NCBI GenBank assembly: GCA_002415025.1
Contig: DIBR01000019.1
Location: 18,577-56,939, forward strand
DNA from: Spongiibacteraceae bacterium UBA5047
GTDB lineage: Bacteria; Pseudomonadota; Gammaproteobacteria; Pseudomonadales; Spongiibacteraceae
DNA: 38,363 bases
Reading direction: 5' to 3'
The translations under genes were made by a program, and so were the position numbers. The notes beneath the pieces are model-generated. The model was given only the letters and a program-made list of their open reading frames with translations, was not told the origin of the DNA and searched no databases. This document shows positions 13,718 to 25,500 of the stretch, piece after piece. Each line of letters starts with the position of its first letter. Position 1 is the first letter of the stretch.

Positions 13718-16599
13718 TCAGGGTAGCGGGGCGCTCCCGGTATTACCGAAGTTGTCACTCACCCGAATGATACCGTTTGAGCCATTGATCACCGGTGCGG
13801 AGCAGGAAAATATCCCTTGCGATTCGGAGCAGGTCGCCGGGATGATGCTGCCGTTGTCGAGTTCTACTTCTGCTGACTCGAATTGACCACTCGTAGCCCA
13901 CGGGCGGAACGAGCAGGTTTTACACGCACGGCTGCTGCCGGTGCCCGGTGCTTGCTCTTCGATAAAATCTATCGGGCTGTCATAGCTGCGCGGGTAGGTG
14001 ATGGCGGGTACGCTGAAACTGACACTGGACACGTTTCCGGTAACATCACTGATTGTGATGCCATCCCAAGCCGCTACCGCAAAGGTCTGCGACGTTTCCT
14101 CATAGGCTTCAGTGCCGCCAACGGTTTTGCGGGTGCCGCTGACACGGAACTGGTAGTCACCTGCCGGGGTGCTGCCCAGTCGCGTTGGAAAGGCGCTATA
14201 GGCTTCAAAGGTTGCCGTCCATTCCCAGGGGAACTGGCTGGCGTAGGTGTTTGCAACTCCTTCAAGACCTTCCGGCCAATGTACTCTGGTTTGCACCTCG
14301 CCGCTCATATCGGCAAAGGTTACGAAGTTGCCAACCCCGGCAGTATTGCAACGCTGCATCAATTGCGGCTGTGTGGTGTTGAACAGGTCCGCGTTCGTGC
14401 AGCGCTTTTCTACCGTTACAATCGGGTTATCAATTGCGGTGCTGCCACCTTGCCAGCGCACTTTCGCTGCATCAAAGCGGGTTATATTTTGCGGTTGTTC
14501 TACAAAAGCGAAGCCATCACCGGCATCGGTTGGAATGACATTCAACCAGGCTTCATAGGCAGCCCAGGTGGTTCGACCAATCAGTTGCGACTGCGCCTGC
14601 TGACGTAGCTCATCGACTTGGGCAAGCAGGTCATGGGCTTCGGGGCGCAGTTCCGGCCCGCCTTTCATGGCACCGGCCATGCGCACCAGCCGCGTTACCA
14701 TGTAGTCGGCGGTGTGGGGGCCGTACGCGGTCAGCGCCTTGCGGTATGAGTCGCGGTTCATATACTCGCGATAGCTCACGGTATAACCGTTGTAGTCACC
14801 GGCGTGGCCAATACCGACCGGCAGGGTATAGCCGAGATGCGAGGGCAACTCTTCCTTGGTGAAGTTGCCTTTTATGTCGTCGGGATTAACCGCTTCGCTG
14901 GCGGCAAAGGCCGTGTTCTCAAGTGCATCCCAACCGCTCGCGTCGTTGTGAATTTGCGCGCGCATACGAGCGAGTGTGTCGGGATTGCTCAGGTCACCGG
15001 GAATGCCGGTTGGGAATTCGCCGCGGTCAAAGTACTGTTGCTTCTGTAATGCACAGGCTTGTACGTAGCGCGGGTCTGTGGGGATCAAGCCTTCTTCTTC
15101 TGCCAGGCAGGCCCAGTCAAAGCCGCTGTAAATATTGCCCGCTATATTATCGGCGCGCGATTCCAGGTTGAGTATCAAGTCGGCCTGGGCTTCACAGGCG
15201 CAGGAGGCCAGCAGCACTTCACCCAGGCGCATGGTTTGCAGAAACATGCGCAGATTTTCTTCGACGGCAGTGAAGGCCGGTGCATCATACTGGTCGGGTA
15301 CCGGTACGCCCTCGGCTTTCGCGGTGGCGTAAGCCATATAGCCAAAATCAGTGATCGGATTGCTGCCTGGAATGCCTGCGCGTGCGCAGTCGGGCAGGCC
15401 GGCAACCGGTGCGCCGAAGTCGCCTTCAGCGGTTGTTTCGGTATTGCAGTTCGACACACTGGGGTAGGGGTGCGAGGCAGGCCCCGGCGCCCAATAGTTG
15501 CGGTAGTCGACAACGAAATCGTTACTCAAGGGCACCTGGATATCCGGGCCGTTGTCGCCAATGGTATTGAAAGTATCGACAATGTCGTCGGCCAGATAGC
15601 GCACATTGCGCTCGGTTTGCACATAGCCGGCATGGCTCCAGTAGCGGAGTACGCCCTCGCCAAAGGCGCAATTGTCCTGTACGGGTGCGCTCAGGCCTTC
15701 GGGCCAATTGCCGCAAACCGTGCCGTCATCGGCGAGCATTTGATCTTTGTTGCCTGATCGTTCGGAGCTACCAACATCGCCCTGACTGAAGACGAGGGGC
15801 ACGCCAAGATCCCGGTCCACAAAGCGCTCCAGCGGCGCGAGAAAATCGGCGCTGTGGAGGTCGTGGCCGTCAAGGCTTTCGGGGTGTTCACCCCAGTTGA
15901 CCCAGGCGGCAAGCGGCTGCCACTGGCCCTGTGTGTCCTGGCGGTCAAAGCGCATCACCACCAGACCGAGATCGTTATATTCCAGTGGGTAGCCAGCCGG
16001 TGTGCCATCGTCGGCAACAGCCAGTCGGACAATGTTGCCCTTATAGATTTTGTGACGGGTGGTCGTTGCGCCCATCCGGGCCGGTTGCAGGGTCATCTCC
16101 GCCGTGCGAATGGCCTGGGCCATTTTGCGCGCCTGATGTTCAAAGAAGCGGCCGTCGAATACGTCTTCAAATATCCACACGCCCCAGCTGGGGGTGGAGG
16201 AATAGGAAGACGAATGGTTGTGGGATACGTGGTGCAGAATCTGTTCGTGGCTGATGCCGGAACCCTGTTCCTGCAGTATCTGGCCGACCCGGCGCAGCAG
16301 GGTATCCTGTGCGAGGTAGTTGTCGGTTTTCAGCAGGGCAATGCGCTTGCCGTTGCTGCCTTCAACCACAATGGCACGCGCCGTCAGGCGCGATTGCACG
16401 CCGTAGCTTTTCTTCTTGATGGTATGGGTCAGGAAGGGGTCGATGGCGGCGCCGCTCAAACCCTCAAAAATATCGGTGGTGTCGCAGTACTGCCCGGCGC
16501 AGTAGCCCACATCCGGTGTCATATCGACCACCGCAACGCCGGCATATACCTGCCCTGTGCCTTGATAGCCGTTAAGCAATTCTTCGGCAGCACCCTCTG
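13718..16599 (-). other. Giant protein: neutral-ceramidase-like module 3 with Ig-like C-terminus
   Basis: Residues about 7255-8214. AGVAVVDMTPDVGY and RALVV-type opening strands (TARAIVVEGSNGKR) match the ceramidase N-terminus. The first His block is changed to VSHNHSSSYS (about 7380). The second His block is NWGEHPESLD, and the nucleophile region reads SQGDVGSSERSG, not GDVSPN. A Glu in CACEAQADL and a Tyr in YNGYTVSYREY may complete the zinc site. The tail (AGDYQFRVSGTRK, then GIIRVSDNFGNTG) mirrors the Ig-like tail of module 2. The protein ends SAPLP with no sorting signal. Confidence 0.72.
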
Positions 16600-19500
16600 C
16601 TGATTCCTGTGAGGGGTTGGTCACAAACTCCGAGGCATTGGCGGCGATGCTGGCGTGCTGGTTACCCAGCACCAGATCATAAAAGCCGTCGACCAAACCT
16701 TGCAGTGCAAGTTGCAGGCTGCCGAAGGCATCCAGCAGGTTGGCCGCCGCAAAACTGCCGCCGGCAGCTTGCAGGGCCGACAGGAAATCCCCGGCAACCT
16801 GGGTGACGCCGCGCTCGCCGGCGTAGGGGCCGGTAGCCGCCACGCTCGCGCTACAGTCGGCGCCCAGGCCCGGTAGCAAGCTGAAGGTATTGTCACCATC
16901 CAGCAGGGTAAGGGGAGCGCTATTGCCCGCTGAAATATTGCTGCCAGCGCCGTTTTGGCAGGCAGTGACATCAGCCGCCGGATTGCTCAGCGTCAAAATG
17001 GCCGCGCTATCAGAGTTGATACTGCCGCTGATGGTGTCGGCGAAATCCAGACCCATGCGCGACAGATCCAGGCTGAGGCTGGCAACGCCGTTAAGCGTAC
17101 CTTCTATGCCATTGCTGGTGCCTGTTTCGCCAATGGTCTGCCAATCCTGCCCCTGACGTACGTAGGGCGTGCTGTGGCTGAGGGGCGACAAGCCCTGGGC
17201 ACTTAGCCAGGGGTCTTGGGGGTTATCGATATTGCCGTCGACAATGCGGGGCGTAGCAAACACGGAGTCTTCATTGATTGCCAGACTACTAATATCAACC
17301 AGGCCGAACTGATCGGGGTTGTCGGGATCAGCATTGGTAACGGTGATATTGTCGACCCAGTAGGCGCCATCCGGGTTGAAGCCAAAATCCACTCCGCTGG
17401 CGTTGACGGTATTCAGCGCATTAACCAAAGCCGGGACGACTTTGTAGGTCACGCGTCGCGGATTTTCCGGTCGGGTAAATTTGTTGAGATAGAAAGTGCC
17501 ATCGCGCCACTCGTCAACAATGGCTTGGGTATAGTGTTCATAGCCGGCAAACAGCTGCAGGTCATAACGATAGCCAAGTTCCTGCAGGCGCACGCCAAAC
17601 ATCTCCACGCCGGTAACGGGCACCAGCTCGTCGTTGGTGCCGTGATGAATAACGAGAGGGAAATGGCGCGCATTGTCCAGCAGGCGATAATTCAACTGCG
17701 CGTTCGCGTCACCATTGTTGGCCTGAATAAAACACAGGTTGCCATTGCCGACTTCGGGGATATCGTAGGGCTCGTCATCGCAGCTGTCGTTGTTTGGCCC
17801 AACGCCGGTCCATGCGCCCTGAGTCAGCGCACCGGACGTGCTGTAACCGGCGGCAAACTTATCGGGGTAGAGCAGACCAAACAGGTAGGTGCCGTAGCCC
17901 CCCATGGAGTAGCCGGAGAGGTAAACCCTGCTGGCATCCACCTTCAACAGCGGTTCACTGCTGTAGTTGGTGCCATATGCAAGGTTTTCACCGCCGCTGA
18001 TATCGGTGCCTGCTAGGTCGGCAAAGACTTCCCACACATCCTGATGGGATTTGGTCACATACCAATGACTGGTGCCCCGGCCGTGGGGCGTGACTACGAT
18101 ATTGTTTTGCTCTTCACCCAGCTGGGAGATCAGGCGTGGGGTCCAGGCAGCGCCGGAGTGGCCTTTGCCACCGCGATAGTGGAGCCAGAAACTGGTCGCG
18201 GTAGGTGTATTGGCATAGCCCGTTGGAATGTACACGCCATATCGTTGAAAGAAGCTGTCGTTTTCGCCGCCGTGGAGCGTGGAAATATTGGCACCGGAAA
18301 TAAACTGGCGCTCGTGATAGCCGGGCCCGAGATCAATCAGCGTAGAGCGAGCGTTGTCGAGGTCGGCCAGCGTAATGCTGGTGCCAAAGGTATCGATATT
18401 GCCGCGCAATAATTGCAGCGCCTGCTCTCGATCGTTATAGATACCGGCCACAGGTTCAAGGCGGTAGGCGATATTGGCAATTCGCTCGTTGCCGGCCAGA
18501 GTTGCAACGGTGACGTTCAGCTTGCCGTCAGTGCGGGCCAGCGCCGAGCGAGGAATACGGAACCGATACTCCGGCGCCACGCGTCCGGCGGCGGTGTCTA
18601 TCGGCAGCGTCTCACGGTTAACCGCGAGGGTTTCCGAGTTGCCGTTGCTCAGCAATTCAGCATCGCCGGGGGTCAGGTAGAGTACTTTCTCAAAACGGCT
18701 GCCTTGCAAGCCAAAACGCGGCCATGCGGTAGTCAGCTCGTCATCCTGATCTATAAAGACGGCTATGCGGTAGTCGTCTGCAGCATTGCGGGTAAAGGCG
18801 ACATCGAGAATCAGCGTGTCCGCTTCGCTCGACCAGCGCAGTTCGCGAAGATCCAGACCATCTTCGTTCTCGAAACTGTCGCCATAACGATCCGGCACGC
18901 CGGCAGGCGGCGGCGCGCCAAACTGTTCACCCAAAGCCTGGAATAACTGGTCGCCGCGTTCAACGCGGGAGTTGGCTTGTGCCAGCAGCAAGGTAGCCGC
19001 TAGTCGGCGGGCATCGTCGCCATTGTCGGCGCCAAAGGCATCGAAGATATAGTCGCTGTAGTAGTGGGTGCCTTGATAAAGGCGCGAGCTACCACCGATG
19101 CCGGTTGCTGCGCGGCCGTTTTGCAGAGCCGGGGCCGCCTCCTGCGGGATCGAGTTGGTCACCACGCCGCGGCTGACCACTTCATCGAGCAAGGGCAGGC
19201 GGTCGGGAACCGCCCCGTTGCCTGAAGTGCGCAGACCTTCGCACAGGGCGCTTGCCGGGCTGTCGTTGCACTGCGCAATAACATCGCTGATGAATGCCGT
19301 AGCCGAGCTGACGCCAATGCTGTCGTAGAGGGTGTTGAACGCACAGTTCAGGCCGCTTTCGTCGGGTGAGCAATTTTGCAATTCCGCCAAGCCGCCAACG
19401 CCGGCGAGACATTGAGCGGGGTCAGCGTTGAGCAGGCAGCTTGCCAGGCTGCCGCCACTGACGGCATCGCCGGGTTCGGGTGGCGGTTGCAGATCATCGG

Positions 19501-22500
19501 CACACAGGGGGTAGGCCGTGTCTGTTGCGCGAAACCAGATAGGCGCGGAGTAGGCCACTATATCGCCATTTGCGTTTTTCACGCGCATATAGCGCCAGCG
19601 TTCGGTGCTGTCATTAACAGCAACCGTAAAGTTGCCGGTGCTGTTGGTGGACCGCTCAACGACATTGCCGCCGGGGCCAACAATTTCAACCGTCGGGTTA
19701 GCTACCCCGGTTACTGAAAATGAAAAGTTCAGATCGCTGCCAGCGGGGACACCGAGAATACTGCCCATCGGCTTGGCATCTGCTGTGAAGCTTAAGCGCA
19801 CGTGGTTATTGTTGTGGGCCAGAGCGTAGAAGCGCCGGGCTTGCATGGCATTTTTCAGATCGGCGCGCGAGCGGCCCTCGGCTAACAGAACAGTTTTAGC
19901 GCGTTCCGGTTGTGCCCAGCGGGTGCCGTGCTCATCTTCTGCACCCACCGGCCCGAGATGCCAGCCGGTATCCAGTGCATGGGCGTACCAGCCGCCGGGC
20001 GGTGCGTTGTTATCGGCGTCGTACACATCGCCGGATTTACCAAAAACTTCTATGCCGACCATGCGCGCGTCGGCATCGCGACGGTAGGCGAGACCATTCC
20101 AGGCGTAGGCAGAGTCGCCAATGGGCGAGCTTGTGTGAACCTGGTCTTCGCGGCCGGGGTGGTTAAACACGGCCAGGCCATCGTCGCCGCCACCAATAGC
20201 GCTCGGCGCAGCAAGCCACTGCCAAAAATCTTCCATGCTAAGGGCATAGCCGCTGCCGGTTTTGGCGTTCAGGTCATTGTCGGAGAAAAACACGTTGATG
20301 TGACCGAAGCGGTCGGAGGTCCATTCAAAACCGCGGAAGGCGGTGAAGTCGCTGTCGCTGGCGGCATCGGCCTGAGAGAGTGTGCTTGACCATTTTTGCA
20401 AGCCTTCCGGTGAAAGCTGGAGACACTCAAAAAAGCGCTCGGACAGACAATCGGTATTGGCGGTAACGGGGAGCAGGGCATTATCGGAATGCTCGCTTGA
20501 ACCCATAAAATCCAGCCCCAGCGTATTGCCGGCAGCAAAGTAATCACTTGGCTGCGTGGCAATCGTGCCGTCGGAAAATCCGCTGTGCTCATGCAGGGAG
20601 CCGATCAGGTGCTCGTAGCCAGTAGCATCGGCATTGTCGGGTGCGCAGGCCGCGGGTTCGCGGGCGTCACCGAGAGCCGGTGCTGTCAGCGGCGTAACGA
20701 TGGGAACCAGTCGGGTGCGCACTGTATTCGCATAGGGCTCAGCCACATTCTGCGGCGTATCGGTGGGCACCATAAACTGCCATTGCTGGCCGTCGATTTC
20801 GGTAACCGGTGCCGGTGTAAAAGCATTATCACTGTCGTGGGTGAAGAAGTAGTGAATGCCGTGCGCACCGAAGGCGCCCTGACGCTGGTCGCAGCGCAAC
20901 TGATCGTAGGGCGTGCCGCCATTGGCCTGTTCGTAGCCGCTGATTACGCGTGCATCGGTTGAATTTTCTCCCGGCCAGGGGCGTGCCACCGGGTCGTCGC
21001 CGGTGCCGTCATCCAGACAGGCATCATCGCGGTAATAGGGCACGATGAGCGGGTTGGCCAGCGCTTGCGCGTTTTTCAACTCGAAGATATAGACCAGTGA
21101 ACCCGAATCGCCTTTACCGGAAACCTGCTCCCAGTTTTCAAAGCCGAGTGCGAGGTTAAATGTTGGATCTGGCGCATCGAAGAAGGCTGGGCTGCCGAAG
21201 GCACTATCAATTTGACCAAACTCGTCGTTGATGCCGTCGACGGGCACGCCTTGCGGCCGCAGTACGGTGAAGTAACGGCCTTCAGCCACGTTCTCGCCAG
21301 CCGCGGGCACCATCGCTGAGCGGTTGTAATCCCAGGAGGTGTACAAACCGTCTGGTGGAATAGGGTGAACGCGGATGCGATAGCGATAGGTAATGGCTTC
21401 GCGGTAAAAGGTTTCAGTTTTGGTGACGTTGGTGCCGGAGTCCGCACCCCACACTTCGCGAATGGCACGAACCGGGCCAGCGCGCTCACCGAGAATGGTG
21501 GAGTTGGCTTCCCAGTTCACCTGCTCGTCTTCAAAGCCCACCAGCGATACGGCTGAATCGGGACTTTGCTGAAAGGCGCGGCCTTTCCAGCGGTCGATCA
21601 GGTCCGGGCGGGATTGCCAGTACGTTTCATCAGGGCTGTCTGCCGAGGGCTGCTTGATGCGGATATCGCGCACCATCCAGCGACCGGTGGCCTCCCAGCG
21701 GTAGGTGTCAGAAGTGACCACAACACCATCCCGGGGGAATCTGTCGGTAGATTGTCGCGACACAGTTTGGCCGTCATCACAGACGCTGCCATCGCGGTTG
21801 GCACCGTAGCCGGTATTGCTGGTGCCAAGTTTTTCCGGGTCATCGCTGGCAAAAAAGCCGCGATCAATCCACTGGTCAGCATCGGCGTGACGCTGATACT
21901 GAACATAGCCGTTGCTGGTGTTGAACGAGGAACCCTCGGTTTTCTGCACCAGATAGACAAAGCGCTGGCCGCCATTGTTGCCCGGGTCGATATTGCCGAG
22001 CAGCGGGTCGTTCAAGGCGATTAGCTGAACCGCCTTCCAGTCAGCCGGAAAGCTGTTGGAAGGGTTTAGCTCACCGGCATCTGTAGCCATAAAGACAATT
22101 TCATCGTCTTCATCAATACCCGCAATGGGATCGGGTGTTGCATCCGGGTATTCGGCGTTACAGCCATCCCCTGTCGCATTCCAGGCTTCACGATCCCAGA
22201 CATAGGTCAGCTCCGGGTCGGTGCCGGAATAAAACGAGAAGTCGGACTCCGAGTTGGCCAGGAAGTAGGGCATGCGCTCATCGACCTGAACCGGAATCTC
22301 AACGTAACCGAAGCCATCGGCGTCCGGATGCGTGGGATCAAAGCGGTACGCGGCGAGTTCGTTCACGGGCACGCCTGTGGGTGCCAATGACTCGGTGCCC
22401 GGTGCCGGGTAAATCAGCACACCGTTGTGGGCATCGCGTTTGTTCAGGCCAAAGGGTTCGCTTAATTGTTCGCCGTCACCGCCCACTCCGCTGGGGTAAG

Positions 22501-25500
22501 GTTCGGCAATACCCTGTGCGGCAGGTACCGACCAGCCGGGCAATTGTGCGCCGGTCAGCACCACCGGTTCGGCGTTGCGCGCTGAACGCAGGCCTTGCTG
22601 TACGGCGGATGCCGGGTCGGTATGTAGCCCCAGGGTTTTTCCCAATTCGCTTTGGAATACGGTTGGGTCGCCGGTGGTTGCCGCGATCAATGTGCTTGCA
22701 ACGCTGCCGTCGTCACCGGTGATAATCGAGCCAAGGCCTGCCGACAACTGTGCAACGGCGTTGCTGAGGGCATTGCCTGCGCCCTCAAAATCGCCGGAAA
22801 CAAAAGCCTGAATCACACCCGATAGGTCGGCGAAAAAGTCGGCCAGCACACCGAGCACCCCGGTACCGCGATCGGGACCGGAGGCAGCATCACCTGCGAT
22901 GGGCGTCGAGTTGCCAAATACATCAACGGCGCTAACCGTGATGCCATTGCCAAGGTCAGCGATAGTCGCTGTATAGGTAGCGACGCCGTTGCTGATGGCG
23001 GGAGTATCGACCAGAACAACATCAGCGCCGTTGTCGAAGGCGACGATGCCTTGACGTACCGGCGCATTGCTTTTGGGGTCAACCGCCGGGTCTATCAGGC
23101 GATAGTTATCAGGGCGTGCCTGATAGGCGAGGGTGACGCTAAAGGTGTCGGGGGCAGTGTCACTGGCTTCGGGCTCGCTAATGAGCAATGCGTCAGACGG
23201 TGAAACCGTAAACGCAGCCGAGGTAAGATCGAAGTTGCTGTTGCCGCTGTCGATATCTTTACCGGTCACGGCGAAGCGATAATTACCTGCAGGCCAGTTA
23301 AATGGCGCTTCAAAGGTTGTCGTCCACAGGTGTGTGCCAAGACTGAGACGATAATCCAGATGCGTTTCATACTGGGTATTGATGATCTCGCCGTTGGTAC
23401 GTCGCACCAGCTCCCAGTTGTCGGGAGAAGTTTCAACTTCAATGCGCACTTCTGGCAATTCAACCAGTGGATCGTTGCCTTCCCAGGTGAAGTAGGTGGT
23501 GCCAAAACGCTCGATACTACCCGGTTGAACGCTCGCCAGCGGGTTGGGAATCGAGGGCGAGGGCTGGGCATCAGGTACCTGATCGTAGAAGTCGCTGTAG
23601 AGCGCAAAATTGGCGACAAACTCGTCTTGGGGTGGTGCCAGTTCAAACAATAGCGCAGTCGCCAGCTCGCGGCTGGCGCGTTGAATGCGACCACCCTGTT
23701 TCCAGCCCCAGAAGGTGGTGGTGCCCTCGGTGTCACCAAAGGCCCAGGACTCTTCGGAATCCGGCAGAATGTAACCGATATGGTCCTGGGAATAGCCCCA
23801 GATAAAGGTATTCTCGGCGCTTACACCGAGCGCCATCATGTCGTCCTGGAGGTTCAGGCCCTGCTCAACCAGCGGTTCGCCGGGTTGGGCGAGAAAGAGT
23901 GCATCACCAATTTTGAAGGCGGTAACACGGGTGTCCTGTGGCACAAAAGCGCCGTTTTCCGCTACGCCGTTGTCCGCAAGGTCAATAGCATCTGGTGGCG
24001 GTGCGGGCAGACAGTAGGGCAGGTTTTCGCCGGTTCCCGGGCCAACAAAGGGAACACCGGCTTCCGAGTTACACTGGGCAGCGCCCCATTCGTAAGGGTA
24101 CTCGTCATTCTCGTATCCCAGCGACTCACGCGACAATTTAATGCGCTGCGATACCACGCGAATATCCGGCGTCTGCTGCAAATTGCTGACGCTGTTGTAA
24201 ATGCCCATCACCTGCGGCGCCATCAATTTACCGTAGCGTTCAATGCCCTGCAGTTTGGGTTTGGCAACATTGCGCGGGCTCACATCGCCACCGGCGCTTT
24301 GCACCAGCATGGCCAGCACCGGCGTATCAAACTGTTGCTCGACCTCGCGTTCTACCGCCGCCAGTACATCGCCGGAGAAGTAGAGGTTTTCAACGTCGAA
24401 GGCGATGCCGTGTGCGGCGAAATTGATAACAACCGCCAGTGGCTGATCATCGGCGGTATCAATACGAACAACACCAATGCGTTTACGCAGGCTGTCCCGT
24501 TCGGCGGCACGACCGTTGTTGAGCTGATTGCGTCTGAACCCGTTGAGTCCCTGGGTGTCGCTGCCAACCGCGTGGCCGACTTTAGCCGCTTGCAGGTTGC
24601 GGATTGAATCCACGATAGGTGCTGCCAGCTGCTTCACAATGCGGTTGAACAGGGCGGGCTGGTAGTAATCCATGGCCAGCCAGAAGTAGCGCGCCGAGTG
24701 GTTGGCGATGGCGCCGGGGCCATCGTGAGTATGGGTGGCCGACATCACCAAGCCTTCGCTCAAATCACAACCTTCGGGTAGCTCACTGCCGAGTTCAGTA
24801 GTGGCAACTTGCGCCACCTTCTGCACCACTTCATCGAGCATGCCAATAAAGTCGGTTTTCACCATGACCACACAGTCACTGCCATCGTAGAGCGTAACGG
24901 CTTTGGTAATTAACGAATCATAATAGCCACGCGATGGTGGTGAGTAGGTGGCGTAGGGAGAGTGAGCCGCGCGCGCCTCATCAGGAACGGTAGGCAACAG
25001 GTTGCCATCGTGGTCCTGAGCCGGGAAAAAGTCCGCAAATTCCTGCACGAAAAATTCAAATGGCGCTGCCGGGTCACCACCCGGAAAGCCGTCGAACTCG
25101 TCGGCAATGGGGAAAAAGTCACCCGCTACCGGTGGTCGGGCATAGCCGCCAAGCGGCGTGCCCACGGGCACAGCGATGGCTTTGCTGCCAACCCCTGCGA
25201 GCAATGTAGCCGGTGGATTGAAGGGGCCTCCCGCCTGCGGTGCGGGTTCGCCGACGGCAATGCCGCCAGCCTGGCCTGCCTGCACGGCGGCAATTTGCAC
25301 AACATTGCCAACAAAGGCGCCGGTTGAGCCTTGTAGCGCGGCAATCGCCCCTTGCAGGTCACCGGCGCTCAGCGCGGCAATGACGTCCTGCAAGCCTTCG
25401 CCGTAGAGGCCAAGGATGCCTGCGAGATCATTGTTGGCGGCCTTGTCTGATACGCCAAACCAGATGGGGGCGGATACCAGTATGTGGTTGCGGTTGCTAC

